A stretch of 64,000 nt of DNA from CAJJDF01 sp965660305 (GTDB lineage: Bacteria > Bacteroidota > Bacteroidia > Flavobacteriales_D > CAJJDF01): NCBI GenBank assembly GCA_965660305.1, contig CBFHZD010000001.1:372001-436000 (forward strand). The letters are read 5' to 3'. A model generated the notes under the pieces. That model searched no databases, was not told the DNA's origin, and saw only the letters and a list, made by a program, of their open reading frames with translations. Positions 35,175 through 45,376 of the stretch are shown in pieces; the stretch's first letter is position 1, and each line of letters starts with the position of its first letter. The translations under genes and the position numbers were made by a program.

Positions 35175-36236
35175 TTATGCGATTGTAATCGATTCATCTA
35201 AGTAAACATCCTGAATTGCATTCAATAATTTTACTCCTTCTTGCATTTCTTTTTGGAAGGCTTTTCTTCCCGAAATCAATCCGTGTCCACCAGCTCTCTT
35301 ATTGATTACTGCGGTTGTAATAGCATCAGTCATGTCAGATGACTTACTTCCAGTTGAAGCACCACCAGAGTTAATTAATCCTATTTTTCCCATGTAGCAA
35401 TTTGCCGCTTGGTATCGACACAAATCAATTGGATTATCTGTATTCAATTCTGTATAAACTTTTGGATGTGTTTTCCCAAAATTAATGTTGGTGTAACCTC
35501 CGTTGTTCGTAGGTAATTTTTGTTTGATAATATCGGCCTGAATTGTCACTCCCAAGTGGTTTGCCTGCGCAGTTATATCAGTAGCTGTATGGTAATCTAC
35601 TCCATCTTTTTTGAAATCACTATTTCGTAAATAGCACCATAAAATGGTTGCCATTCCTAATTCGTGAGCTCTTTCAAATGCTTGCGCAATTTCCACTATT
35701 TGACGATTACTATCCTCTGAACCAAAATAGATAGTTGCCCCTACGGCAGCAGCTCCAAGGTTCCAAGCCTCATCTACTGATCCAAAAGAAATTTGACTAT
35801 AAGTCTCTGGATACGTCATCATTTCGTTGTGATTCAATTTTACGACAAACGGTATTTTATGAGCGTACTTTCTTGAACAAGAAGCTAATACTCCAAAAGT
35901 AGAAGCTACAGCATTACAACCACCTTCAATAGCGAGCTTCACAATATTTTCAGGGTCAAAATAAATTGGATTTGGTGCAAAAGATGCACCCGCAGAATGC
36001 TCAATTCCTTGGTCAACTGGTAGAATGGAAACATATCCTGTTCCTGCCAACCTACCGTGGTTATAAATCGCTTGTAAGTTTCTCATGACCTGAGGACTTC
36101 TATTTGTCATAGAAAATGCCTCATCAACAAAAGTTGAACTGGGCAAGGTCAGCATACTTTTATCAATTGTTTTACAAGTGTGATTCAATAGCAGGTCGCT
36201 ATTTTCTCCTAATAATTCTTGGATATTTAAAGCCAT
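35175..36236 (-). CDS. fbaB: Class I fructose-bisphosphate aldolase, DhnA/FbaB type
   Basis: Interconverts fructose 1,6-bisphosphate with the two triose phosphates in glycolysis and gluconeogenesis, through a Schiff-base lysine and without metal. The 353 residues contain the family segments RLAGTGYVSILPVDQGIEHS, FAPNPIYFDPENIVKLAIEG, KLNHNE, ADIIKQKLPTNNGG (with a candidate Schiff-base Lys) and GLINSGGAS. All fit Bacteroidota FbaB proteins. A TAAATTTG box lies 49 bases upstream. accD lies about 50 bases downstream on the same strand, and cotranscription is possible. Confidence 0.96.
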   Translation of the reverse strand: MALNIQELLGENSDLLLNHTCKTIDKSMLTLPSSTFVDEAFSMTNRSPQVMRNLQAIYNHGRLAGTGYVSILPVDQGIEHSAGASFAPNPIYFDPENIVKLAIEGGCNAVASTFGVLASCSRKYAHKIPFVVKLNHNEMMTYPETYSQISFGSVDEAWNLGAAAVGATIYFGSEDSNRQIVEIAQAFERAHELGMATILWCYLRNSDFKKDGVDYHTATDITAQANHLGVTIQADIIKQKLPTNNGGYTNINFGKTHPKVYTELNTDNPIDLCRYQAANCYMGKIGLINSGGASTGSKSSDMTDAITTAVINKRAGGHGLISGRKAFQKEMQEGVKLLNAIQDVYLDESITIA

Positions 36237-36285
36237 GTGGTGTATTGTTTTTTTCTAAATTTTTACTCTTGAATAAACAAGAACG

Positions 36286-36293
36286 CAAATTTA
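36286..36293 (-). promoter_or_regulatory. Candidate -7 promoter box of fbaB
   Basis: Reads TAAATTTG on the minus strand, an exact TAnnTTTG match; no convincing -33 box. Confidence 0.35.
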
Positions 36294-36384
36294 ACAAAAA
36301 ATCTTAACCTCTCGTGTGGCTTAATCAATTCTTTTGCCGTTCTGAGAGAATGACACTCGATCTGACAAGAGGCTTTTGGCCGTA

Positions 36385-36864
36385 TTATTTATAGATAAGA
36401 ACCGAACTGTAAGCACTAACCCCTTCTTCTCTTCCTACAAAACCGAGTTTTTCAGTGGTTGTCGCTTTGACAGATACTTGATCAATGTCCAATTTCAGAA
36501 TGTCAGCCATTACTTTTTTCATGGTTTCAAGATGCGGAGCCAACTTGGGCTTCTGAAGACAAACTGTAGAATCAATGTTAGAAATAGAATACCCTTTTTC
36601 TTCAATTAATTCGGCTACTCTTGCCAGAAGTATTTTACTGTCAATTCCTTTATATTCTTTTGCTGTATCAGGAAAATGCTTTCCGATATCCCCTAAATTA
36701 GCAGCTCCCAAAAGAGCATCGCAAATGGTGTGAATCAGCACATCAGCATCGGAATGACCCACTCCTCCCTTGTGATAATCCAATAAAATTCCTCCTAGCC
36801 AGAATTCTTCACCTTCAGCTAATTGATGTACATCGTATCCTATTCCTGTTCGAATATTTAACAT
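36385..36864 (-). CDS. ispF: 2-C-methyl-D-erythritol 2,4-cyclodiphosphate synthase
   Basis: Fifth step of the MEP pathway to isoprenoids. The 159 residues hold the zinc ligands in GYDVHQL (Asp11 and His13) and the GHSDADVLIHTICDALLGAA segment, plus the conserved ATTTEKLGFVGREEG end. Length is normal and it is not fused to IspD, which lies at 61 kb. It starts 6 bases after the porV stop, so it is probably the last gene of a porU-porV-ispF transcript. Confidence 0.97.
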   Translation of the reverse strand: MLNIRTGIGYDVHQLAEGEEFWLGGILLDYHKGGVGHSDADVLIHTICDALLGAANLGDIGKHFPDTAKEYKGIDSKILLARVAELIEEKGYSISNIDSTVCLQKPKLAPHLETMKKVMADILKLDIDQVSVKATTTEKLGFVGREEGVSAYSSVLIYK

Positions 36865-36870
36865 AAACTA

Positions 36871-38118
36871 TTATTCAGTAATCTCTTCGGCCAAGTTAAA
36901 GGCAAGCGAGAATCTTATGGTATTTGCCAATGGGTTTTGATTGGTAACAGTGACCAAGTACGAAAAATCTAATAAGAACCTACTGTATTTCAGTCCCACT
37001 CCCATAGTTACATACCTCCTGTTTCCTTTTGTGAAATGCTCGTGAAAATAACCTGCTCTTACAGAGAATCTCTCTGCATAAGTGTATTCCATACCCAATG
37101 AAATATTTATTTCTCTAAATTCTTCTAACAACACACTTCCCTCTTCTACCCCTATGAACTCATCGTTATCATTATATAGAACATTACCAGGGGCGTCATT
37201 AAATGAACCAAAAATTCCAGGAGCAACTCCTATGTTTCCGTCTCTTCCGGAGGCAATTTCATTCGGATTAGTCCTTAACAAAGCTGGCGGTGTTGGTACC
37301 AATAACTTGTTAAAATCGACTCCAATCGAGAAGTCATTATACTTATCGATATCCATGTTTAGAACAGTTCCCAATCTTAAATTAGCAGGTAAAAAATCCT
37401 CTGTTGCTGAGTTTGTGTAAGATATTTTTGCTCCAATGTTGGAAATATTCATTCCCACATTTATCGTTGATTTGTAATCTCCAATGTCAAACTTCTTTGA
37501 CTGGTAAAACATCCCTAAATCAATTGCAATAGACCTTCCTGGTTTAGTATCTACTCCGTTAGCAGTTAAACCTTCAGTCAGGTTAGAGTTTATGAATCTG
37601 GCTGTCATAGATCCCGACAAGTTTTTACCCAATCGTGTTCCGTAAGCCACATCAAAAGCAAACTCCTTAGGGTTTGCAGTCTTTATGGGCGTTCCTACGT
37701 TGTTGGTAAAGTTTATTTCCCCTAAAGAAAAGTACCTCATACTCCCCGAAAGCGAAGAGTTTTTATTTAATTTTTTATATCCTGCCAAGTACACAAGGTT
37801 GATGTCATTAATTCCCAGACTTCGCAACCAAGGTGAATAAGAAAAAGAAACCCCACTTTCCTCTTCGGCAAATACATATTTAGATGCGTTCCAATGCTGT
37901 GAGTTAATGTCTGGACTAGATGCCACTCCCATATCTCCCATTGCACTTGCCCTAGAGTCCGGTGAAATGAGCAAAAAGGGAACAGCCGTAGTTATGGTAT
38001 TCAATTGCAAATCAAAATTATTCCCTCCTTTTGCCGTAGATTGAGAGAAAGCCCCGTTTCCAAGAAGAACGGCTAGGCTCAAAAATAAAAACCGTGTAAT
38101 GTTTTGTGTATTTATCAT
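36871..38118 (-). CDS. porV: T9SS outer-membrane protein PorV (LptO)
   Basis: A FadL-like outer-membrane barrel that binds T9SS cargo sorting domains and hands them to PorU for cleavage and attachment. The chosen Met gives MINTQNITRFLFLSL and a signal peptide ending GAFSQS; the alternative start adds six residues. The mature N terminus contains the PorV hallmark TAVPFLLISPDSRASAMGDMGVA followed by SPDINSQHWNASKY, then barrel strands to an aromatic end. Its position directly after porU (150 bases) is conserved in Bacteroidota. A TATATTTG box lies between them at 38242-38249, without a -33 partner. Confidence 0.95.
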   Translation of the reverse strand: MINTQNITRFLFLSLAVLLGNGAFSQSTAKGGNNFDLQLNTITTAVPFLLISPDSRASAMGDMGVASSPDINSQHWNASKYVFAEEESGVSFSYSPWLRSLGINDINLVYLAGYKKLNKNSSLSGSMRYFSLGEINFTNNVGTPIKTANPKEFAFDVAYGTRLGKNLSGSMTARFINSNLTEGLTANGVDTKPGRSIAIDLGMFYQSKKFDIGDYKSTINVGMNISNIGAKISYTNSATEDFLPANLRLGTVLNMDIDKYNDFSIGVDFNKLLVPTPPALLRTNPNEIASGRDGNIGVAPGIFGSFNDAPGNVLYNDNDEFIGVEEGSVLLEEFREINISLGMEYTYAERFSVRAGYFHEHFTKGNRRYVTMGVGLKYSRFLLDFSYLVTVTNQNPLANTIRFSLAFNLAEEITE

Positions 38119-38268
38119 GGTGATTTGGGTGTACATAAATTTTTCCTTTTCGCAGACTGCAAAGGGAATGGTTCAATTAAAATTAAGTCAAAAAAAGTAA
38201 TTTTTTATTCGAATAATCTGCGGTTCTAAATTTATGAATGACAAATATAAGATAAACTTAGAGAAGTT

Positions 38269-41200
38269 TTATTTTAACAACACGAGTTTTTCATATTTCT
38301 CTACTTTATTTCCCTGATTGTCTTCTACCTTTATTTTGTATACATAAGTTCCTCTTCCTATTCTATCACCAAAATCATCTCTTCCATCCCACGCAATACC
38401 ATCCGTTCTAAATCCTTTTGTTCGTACAAGCTGATTGATTGTTTTAACGAGCTTTCCAGATATTGTAAATACCTGAACTTGTACCTCTAAAAAATCACAA
38501 TGTTGGTTGTGTTCAAAATAAAATTCGGTACGAGTCGTAAATGGGTTAGGGTAATTTAATACATGTTCTATCGCCAATTTAGCCTCTTGCACCACTACAA
38601 AGTCTATAGTTCGCTCTGATGAATTGTTTTGCGTATCCCATGTCTTAAGACTCAGAGTATGGGCTCCTTCGGCAATATTCTCGAGGGGATAGTTTACTTT
38701 TCCACTTTGATAAGAATCGATATCACTTTCATAATAATTATTCAAAATAATTGGGTTACTCGATTTTTCATCCAAAATGGCTGTAATGTCGTGTCCTATT
38801 CCATTTCCTGTTGTATTGATTCCATTTGAGTCAAAAATTTCGGCATAAATAGATGGATTCTCGTCAGTCATACCACCTGTCACAAAACTGGCATCATTCA
38901 TAAAGAGGCCAACCTCAGGGCCTTTGTTGTCTGAAACAGCCGTTAAATCAGTTCCACCAACAACTGCATCTAAAAAATATCCTGCTCCATCCTCGGCACC
39001 GTCAAAACAGTAGTAACTAATTTTTCCAAGACCAAATTGATAATTAATGTCCTTTGGCACTACAAAAGAAAATTCAAATTCACCATTTTTTACCGTTGCT
39101 TTACCTCTATAAAGTACATTGGATTGCTGTGTAAAAGGAATAACATCTGATGGAGTTCTGTTTCCTAAAGTTGCTAACTGAAGAGGTTTGTCGTAGGCTG
39201 TTGGGAAAACAACTCCGTTGTAAGAACTTAACTTTACCCCATTATTATCGGCAACATATCCCTTAATAGTCATCTTACTCAGAGCTTTTAGTGTATCTAT
39301 GTTTGCTGAACCCACAGGCACATTATTTATCTCTGTAGTAACAATAGACTGTTTTGGAAATGCCAATTGCAAAGCAGGGTCGCCTATTAGTCCAAAACGT
39401 CTCACATTGTTGTCTCCAATAACTCTGCTGCTGTTTTTTGTTTCCATGTATATCTCACCTAAAGTTCTTGGTGTTCCATCATTTTTCTTCACAAAAGCCT
39501 CTTCAAAAAAGGATTCTATCAATCTTTCGTTCGAGAATTGAAAAACTGGCCGAGTTGTTGTAAACAATGCAATTGCAGCCCCGTTTGGGTTCAAAAAACA
39601 CAGTTCACCAGCAGATGTTCTACCCGGATCATCATATTTTGTAAACTCGCAGGTAGCGGTCAACATGACTGTAAGCCGTTCTTTATTAGACCAACCATTG
39701 ATTGTGGGAATATCCAAAAATCGCTCATTTCCCCATCCAATTTCACCACCGTGGCCTTCGTATGAGGTAATCAGTGTTCCTTCCTGTACGGATTTCCTTA
39801 GTTGCTCAGCTCCGTCTATATACCTAGCTCCACCTGACAAAGAGGTCTGATTAAAAGCATCCATGTAAATTTTATTATGATTAAAGGTGGGATAATTCCT
39901 CTCAACTGAATCGATGATTCTTTCCACATGTCTCGTAAAAGCTAATTCCCACGATTCATCAACATCGTCTGTCACATAAGTTAATTTATTTCGCCAATCG
40001 CCAAAAGCAGAACCAGAAGCGGCATCATTGCAACTTGCGAGCTCTGAGGAAGATCCAGTTTTTTGGTAATTAATTATTTTATTCACCACATTTTGAGCTT
40101 GAGATGCCGAAACTACAGTCAATCTTCCCACTGCCACATCCATTTGTTCGTAATCTCCCATACTTTCACCATCATCAAGTAGAGCGAAAAAATCATCCGT
40201 TGCAAAAGAACTGATATCAGATTCAGAATTCCAAGATTCCCAAACTGGCACAAAATTATGATTAGGAGTGACTCTTCCCTTGTAGTCGTAACTGCAATCG
40301 CCAAAAAGCAACAGGTACTTAAATTTAGACCCAAAACTTCTGTCATACAACATCTTAGCAAAAGTTTTGATTGCTGAAACATCTTGTTTTCCCCCCGAAA
40401 ACTCATTATAAATTTCCCCAACAGAAGCTTTCAATACATCTAATCCATTGGATTGGTGAAACGAAATGAGCTGATCTACTTGATTCTCAAACAAAGGATG
40501 ATACACGATAAGCATATCTGGGACAGCTACTCCATGTAAATTTTGATTTTCTACTTTGGATTCAAACTGTGGAGATAGAAAACCTGAACTACCGAAAGCT
40601 ATAAAAGTTCTAAGTGAATCGGTTTCTTGTAGAAATTCCAATGACCCATTTGAGCTTGAATATACCACGTTTTTTGCCTCCCAAGCACTTGTCACGTCCC
40701 ACACCTCTTGAATCACGGAGGCGTTTTGAATCTCGAATTTACTAACGTTTCCGGGTCCAACAGAGTTCAAATCCCTGAACTCCATTTGATTTCCTGCCAT
40801 TCTTAACCTTCTTCTGCAGTTTAGTTCCAGATAATCTAAATACCCTACGCTTCTAATTCCAGCAGGCTTGTTGTAATTCAAGACCACTGAAAAAGAGCTT
40901 GAGGTTGGTGTAAAGGATAGATTTCCAAAACGCTGCAAGGCGAATGAAGAGTGAGAGCTTGGGGTAATACCTGGAATGGGAATTGTTACAGAACCCATTC
41001 CGGAAACTGACATTGAGAAAGATGCTGAATTGGGATTAGCCGTGAGTGCAAATAAGGAAGATTTAATATTCACGGGAGAAGTCCCGTCAATATTTGGAAA
41101 ATTAAACCCGTAGCTGTTATTTAAATTCACATCAAATATATCTCCCAACCAATTTTTACCAGAGCCTCCTCTTCCGTTAATACCTAAAAGATTAATCCGA

Positions 41201-42141
41201 TCATCCTCCTTCACTTGATAATCATTGAATGAAGATACTGTAACACCCGTATGAACTCCTGTAGCGGAGGTGTTTTGAATTCTTTTAGCTCCACTACCAT
41301 CATCAACTTTTATAAACACATAGGATTTATCCTCATACAAATGCATTTCGTATTCAAAAAGGCCGCTTGCTTGGTTCAGTTTCCACTTGTGCGGACCAGC
41401 GGCATAGAACAAAAAGTAATCTCCGGCATCGAAGGAACCATCGCCTCCATCCATCATCTTAATTGCATTTTTTTTCAAGTCATCTATCCTCGGAGCACCG
41501 TTTCTTTCTGGCAGCATTCCATCGTGGTTTGCATATAAATTAATTAGGTCCGAGTTTATGCTCGCTGAAACCACTTGGCTCGCTTCCAACTCTTCATAAG
41601 TGATTTTATACACCCCATTATTTCGAATGGAGTATTTATAAATAGTTCCTGTTGCTAAGTGTGATAATGCAGCAAAGCTTCGATTACCCGATCTGTTTGC
41701 TGAATTCGCTTGGACATTATTCAAAATTGTAATGCTCCTCTCAAAAGAAAGCACCTTATGTAGGACACCACCCTTAGTGATTAAAGGAAAAAAGGTAATA
41801 ATAGCCTCCTTCTGCTTGTTCTTAAATGAATAATGAATAGAAGTATTGATTTCAGGAAATATTTGACTTTTCCACGAATTAGGAACACCTTTCAGTTCGT
41901 CAGCGGTCAATGGCTGAGAGTTTATTATTGAGGCTCTAACAGTAACAGATTGATTTCTTCCAAGCGATTGTTTTTCTTGGTAGCCAGGCAATGTATTTAT
42001 GTTTGCTCCGTATCCCGAAAGAGAAATAACCACCTCTTCATTAAGTTCTGAAAGAGTCCAATCTAACTCTACTTTATCGATTTTTTGACTAAGCGCTGCT
42101 ACCGAAATAAGAATGAACAAAAAATTTAGGACGGTTTTCAT
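38269..42141 (-). CDS. porU: T9SS sortase PorU (gingipain-family cysteine protease)
   Basis: Surface protease that removes the sorting domain of T9SS cargo. The 1290 residues start with a signal peptide (1-18) and an N-terminal beta domain. The C25 protease domain (about 545-905) has catalytic His797 in YEGHGGE and Cys831 in TATCEF. C-terminal Ig-like domains and a sorting-like end (VLNYPNPF, TISGKLVKT, GRGTYVYKI) follow, as in other PorU proteins, which keep this domain uncleaved. With porV it forms the surface attachment complex. Nearby cargo are the gene at 5.0 kb and the giant repeat protein at 17.6-22.2 kb. Confidence 0.95.
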   Translation of the reverse strand: MKTVLNFLFILISVAALSQKIDKVELDWTLSELNEEVVISLSGYGANINTLPGYQEKQSLGRNQSVTVRASIINSQPLTADELKGVPNSWKSQIFPEINTSIHYSFKNKQKEAIITFFPLITKGGVLHKVLSFERSITILNNVQANSANRSGNRSFAALSHLATGTIYKYSIRNNGVYKITYEELEASQVVSASINSDLINLYANHDGMLPERNGAPRIDDLKKNAIKMMDGGDGSFDAGDYFLFYAAGPHKWKLNQASGLFEYEMHLYEDKSYVFIKVDDGSGAKRIQNTSATGVHTGVTVSSFNDYQVKEDDRINLLGINGRGGSGKNWLGDIFDVNLNNSYGFNFPNIDGTSPVNIKSSLFALTANPNSASFSMSVSGMGSVTIPIPGITPSSHSSFALQRFGNLSFTPTSSSFSVVLNYNKPAGIRSVGYLDYLELNCRRRLRMAGNQMEFRDLNSVGPGNVSKFEIQNASVIQEVWDVTSAWEAKNVVYSSSNGSLEFLQETDSLRTFIAFGSSGFLSPQFESKVENQNLHGVAVPDMLIVYHPLFENQVDQLISFHQSNGLDVLKASVGEIYNEFSGGKQDVSAIKTFAKMLYDRSFGSKFKYLLLFGDCSYDYKGRVTPNHNFVPVWESWNSESDISSFATDDFFALLDDGESMGDYEQMDVAVGRLTVVSASQAQNVVNKIINYQKTGSSSELASCNDAASGSAFGDWRNKLTYVTDDVDESWELAFTRHVERIIDSVERNYPTFNHNKIYMDAFNQTSLSGGARYIDGAEQLRKSVQEGTLITSYEGHGGEIGWGNERFLDIPTINGWSNKERLTVMLTATCEFTKYDDPGRTSAGELCFLNPNGAAIALFTTTRPVFQFSNERLIESFFEEAFVKKNDGTPRTLGEIYMETKNSSRVIGDNNVRRFGLIGDPALQLAFPKQSIVTTEINNVPVGSANIDTLKALSKMTIKGYVADNNGVKLSSYNGVVFPTAYDKPLQLATLGNRTPSDVIPFTQQSNVLYRGKATVKNGEFEFSFVVPKDINYQFGLGKISYYCFDGAEDGAGYFLDAVVGGTDLTAVSDNKGPEVGLFMNDASFVTGGMTDENPSIYAEIFDSNGINTTGNGIGHDITAILDEKSSNPIILNNYYESDIDSYQSGKVNYPLENIAEGAHTLSLKTWDTQNNSSERTIDFVVVQEAKLAIEHVLNYPNPFTTRTEFYFEHNQHCDFLEVQVQVFTISGKLVKTINQLVRTKGFRTDGIAWDGRDDFGDRIGRGTYVYKIKVEDNQGNKVEKYEKLVLLK

Positions 42142-42369
42142 AAAAAAGTGTTGTTAAAATTAAATAATTGAAGATTCTCGACAATGTAAACGTATCTCTG
42201 GGGTTGTTTTATTGTGGTCTTGCCAATTAAACCATATTTCAGGTTTGAAAATTACAATTAATTAATCTAAGTATTAGAATAGTACCCCCAGTAATTTCTT
42301 TCCATTTTATGCCATTAATATGAAACTTATTCCTATTTTTACCGTATTGATTGAAATTAATTCGTCCTT

Positions 42370-43341
42370 ATGAACAATTTTTTGTTGAAAACATTTGTGG
42401 CTATTGTAGGTGTTTTTCTGAGCACTTCTGCCCTTGCGCAGGACCCAGAATTCAGCCAATTTTATGCCAATCCACTATACTTAAATCCTGCCTTTGCTGG
42501 ATCAAACAATTGCCCAAGAGTTGCTTTGAATTACAGAAATCAGTGGCCAGGTTCTTCTGGTTCGTTTGTTACGCAAAGTGTATCTTATGATCAAAGGTTA
42601 GGTTACAACAAGGGAGCGGGAATTGGTTTTCTTGTTACAAATGATGAGGCTGCCAAAACTTTAAATACACTAAACGCTAGTGCTATTTTCTCTTACCACC
42701 TGCCAATTACAAGAAAATTTGCTATTCGGGTTGGTTTTCAAGCTACCTTCTTTCAGAAAAGTTTAGATTGGAGTAAGCTTACATTCGGTGACATGATTGA
42801 CCCAAGAAGGGGTTTTGTTTATAATACCAATGAAGTACCCAATGGCAATGGAAGAAAGTCAGGAATTGATTTTTCGGGTGGGATTTTAGGATTTAGCGAA
42901 AAATTCTTTTTTGGTTTTTCTGCTCACCATATTACCGAGCCAAATGAATCGTTGGTCCTAGGAGAAAGTAAACTTCCAATGAAGATTACCGGACATGCAG
43001 GGGCTGTTATTCCTCTAAGAAAAAGCCGGTATAAAAAAAGCGACACTAAAATATCACCAAATATCCTTTACAGAAACCAAGGACCATTTCAGCAAATCAA
43101 CTTAGGTGTTTATGTAAACAAAGGTCCAATTTGGACCGGTGTTTGGTATAGGAACGGAGATGCATTCATCGTTATGCTAGGAATACAAACAGAATTAATG
43201 CGATTGGGATACAGCTATGATGTAACTACAAGTGAATTGACTTTAGCAACGGCAGGTTCACATGAGATTTCATTTTCCATGAACTTCAAATGTAAACCTC
43301 CAAAAAGGAAATATAGAACAATAAGTTGCCCATCATTTTAG
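42370..43341 (+). CDS. T9SS-associated outer-membrane protein PorP/SprF family
   Basis: The 323 residues carry a signal peptide (1-24, ending SALAQ) and the PorP/SprF family opening DPEFSQFYANPLYLNPAFAG, followed by a 12-14-strand barrel pattern (for example GIGFLVTNDEAAKT, FAIRVGFQATFFQ). SprF-type proteins help export partner adhesins with type B sorting domains, often encoded next to them; no such partner lies beside this gene. It is divergent from porU and ahead of gldJ by 45 bases. Many PorP/SprF paralogues occur per genome, so the exact role is open. Confidence 0.9.
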   Translation: MNNFLLKTFVAIVGVFLSTSALAQDPEFSQFYANPLYLNPAFAGSNNCPRVALNYRNQWPGSSGSFVTQSVSYDQRLGYNKGAGIGFLVTNDEAAKTLNTLNASAIFSYHLPITRKFAIRVGFQATFFQKSLDWSKLTFGDMIDPRRGFVYNTNEVPNGNGRKSGIDFSGGILGFSEKFFFGFSAHHITEPNESLVLGESKLPMKITGHAGAVIPLRKSRYKKSDTKISPNILYRNQGPFQQINLGVYVNKGPIWTGVWYRNGDAFIVMLGIQTELMRLGYSYDVTTSELTLATAGSHEISFSMNFKCKPPKRKYRTISCPSF

Positions 43342-43386
43342 TTATAGACAATCAGTTATTTAGTAGAAAGAAGAAAAAGAAACGAT

Positions 43387-45309
43387 ATGAAGATGAGAAA
43401 AAACATGAGTAAAATATTGGTTGCCGGGATGGCGATGAGTATGTTAGTTTTGTCTTGTAAAAAGAAAGAACAATCGACTGCCACCGGATGGAATTACAAT
43501 GACCCACAGAATGGAGGGTTCTTAAAAACTAATTACGTAGAGCAAGAAACAGGTCCTGGATTAGTGCTCATAGAAGGAGGAACATTTACCATGGGGCGAA
43601 CCGAGCAAGAAGTTACCTATGACTGGGACAACACTCCCCGAAGAGTCACCGTAAGGTCATTTTACATGGATGAGACAGAGGTAACGAACCAGCACTGGAG
43701 AGATTACATGCACTGGACAAAGAGAACTTATACAGATTTTCCACTTATTTTGAAAAAAGCTACTCCTGACGAAAATGTATGGCGTAGCAAACTTGGATAT
43801 AACGAACCTTTGGCAGAATACTACTTGAGGCACCCGGCCTACCAAGATTATCCTGTTGTAGGAGTAAGCTGGTTACAGGCATCAAACTATTGTTCATGGA
43901 GAAGCGATAGAGTAAATGAATTTATCCTTATCAGAGAAGGTATCTTATTGTGGAACAACGACCAACAAAATGAACCATTTAACACTGATGCCTATTTAGC
44001 TGGAAAATTCAGCAACAGTGACAACCCTAACGGACAGCTCCAAGATTTAGACCCGAGTAATGGGAGCGGATCTAATGGAAAGAAAAAAATCAAAAAAAAG
44101 GACCTTGCCACCAGAATTGTAAGAATGGAAGATGGAATTACTCTACCAAGTTACAGGCTTCCAACTGAAGCTGAATGGGAATATGCTGCCTATGGGTTAA
44201 TTGGAAATTCGGAGGAAGAAAGAATATCAAACAGAAGAATTTATCCTTGGGATGGTCACTGGGTAAGAAATCCTGACGAAAAGTTTCAAGGTGATATTCA
44301 AGCGAATTTCATGAGAGGTAGAGGTGATTACATGGGAGTTGCAGGTCAACTAAATGATAATGCCGCTGTTACAGCACCTGTTACAGCTTATTGGCCAAAC
44401 GACTATGGATTATACAATATGGCTGGTAACGTAGCCGAATGGGTTATGGATGTTTACAGACCGCTTTCTTCAGAAGACATGGATGATTTCAGTCCATTCA
44501 GAGGAAATGTATTTAAAACAAAAGTCTTGAACTCGGAAGGTTTTATTGACGAAAAGTTAGATGAAGCGATGTACGATGTGAACGGAATCAAAGAGTATTT
44601 AGTTGATTTCACAGCAGAAAGAAAAAGAAGAAGAGCTGGTACGATTACCGATTCTTTGGATAATGTTCTTTTGACTGAATTGGATTCTATGATTGACATT
44701 GCAAACGAGCTGTTTAACGATGGTAGAAAGCTTGAAGCATCAAGATACATGAGAGACGTTGTAGATGAAAAATTATTAGACATTGCATTTAGAGTTCAAG
44801 GAATTCCAGGGTTAGAGGAATTCCAGTTCGAAATTATCCCAAAACTAATTGATGGGATAGCTGATTATGTTGTCAACGAACCAGGCAGCTTAAAAGTAAG
44901 AAACGAAACAAAAGAAGAAAACCTGGACAGAAGAAACTACGAGCAGTCTAACTACATTGATTATTTAGATGGTGATTTACAATCTAGTATTTACTACAAC
45001 AATGAAGAGACGATTTCTGGGGTGAATGAGTTTGAACAACAATCTGGAGCTGCAAGAAACAGAACAGGAAAAAACCCTCAAAACCTAGTTTACCAATCGA
45101 CTACCGTTGATAAAGGAAAACCATCTCAGCCCACAACTTTGATTACGGATAAGTCGAGAGTCTACAAAGGTGGATCATGGAAAGACAGAGCGTATTGGTT
45201 ATCTCCAGGAAACAGAAGGTTTTATGATGATTACCGCTCTACGGATTACATTGGATTTAGATGTGCCATGACAAGAGTAGGAAGTCCAGTTGGGCTAGGA
45301 GGAAAATAA
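43387..45309 (+). CDS. gldJ: Gliding motility lipoprotein GldJ
   Basis: An outer-membrane lipoprotein needed for gliding and for stable GldK/T9SS function. The 640 residues begin with a lipoprotein signal (MLVLSC, acylated Cys near residue 24). The formylglycine-generating-enzyme-like fold is spread over two parts: GGTFTMGRTEQEV near 62 and YRLPTEAEWEYAAYG near 257, then GNVAEWVMD near 347 and, after an inserted acidic region (about 370-575), KGGSWKDRAYWLSPGNRRF and IGFRCAM at the end. It lacks the copper-binding Cys pair of true enzymes. A terminator follows, separating it from murF. Confidence 0.94.
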   Translation: MKMRKNMSKILVAGMAMSMLVLSCKKKEQSTATGWNYNDPQNGGFLKTNYVEQETGPGLVLIEGGTFTMGRTEQEVTYDWDNTPRRVTVRSFYMDETEVTNQHWRDYMHWTKRTYTDFPLILKKATPDENVWRSKLGYNEPLAEYYLRHPAYQDYPVVGVSWLQASNYCSWRSDRVNEFILIREGILLWNNDQQNEPFNTDAYLAGKFSNSDNPNGQLQDLDPSNGSGSNGKKKIKKKDLATRIVRMEDGITLPSYRLPTEAEWEYAAYGLIGNSEEERISNRRIYPWDGHWVRNPDEKFQGDIQANFMRGRGDYMGVAGQLNDNAAVTAPVTAYWPNDYGLYNMAGNVAEWVMDVYRPLSSEDMDDFSPFRGNVFKTKVLNSEGFIDEKLDEAMYDVNGIKEYLVDFTAERKRRRAGTITDSLDNVLLTELDSMIDIANELFNDGRKLEASRYMRDVVDEKLLDIAFRVQGIPGLEEFQFEIIPKLIDGIADYVVNEPGSLKVRNETKEENLDRRNYEQSNYIDYLDGDLQSSIYYNNEETISGVNEFEQQSGAARNRTGKNPQNLVYQSTTVDKGKPSQPTTLITDKSRVYKGGSWKDRAYWLSPGNRRFYDDYRSTDYIGFRCAMTRVGSPVGLGGK

Positions 45310-45329
45310 AAATAACGAGTGATAAAATT

Positions 45330-45365
45330 AAAGCCTTGGTAGAAAAATCTATCAAGGCTTTTTAT
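45330..45365 (+). terminator. Intrinsic terminator between gldJ and murF
   Basis: A 14-bp stem (AAAGCCTTGGTAGA with TCTATCAAGGCTTT, one G-T pair) with loop AAAA, followed by T residues, lies just 11 bases before the murF ATG. murF must then rely on readthrough or a promoter inside this region. Confidence 0.9.
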
Positions 45366-45376
45366 ATGTTTAAAAG

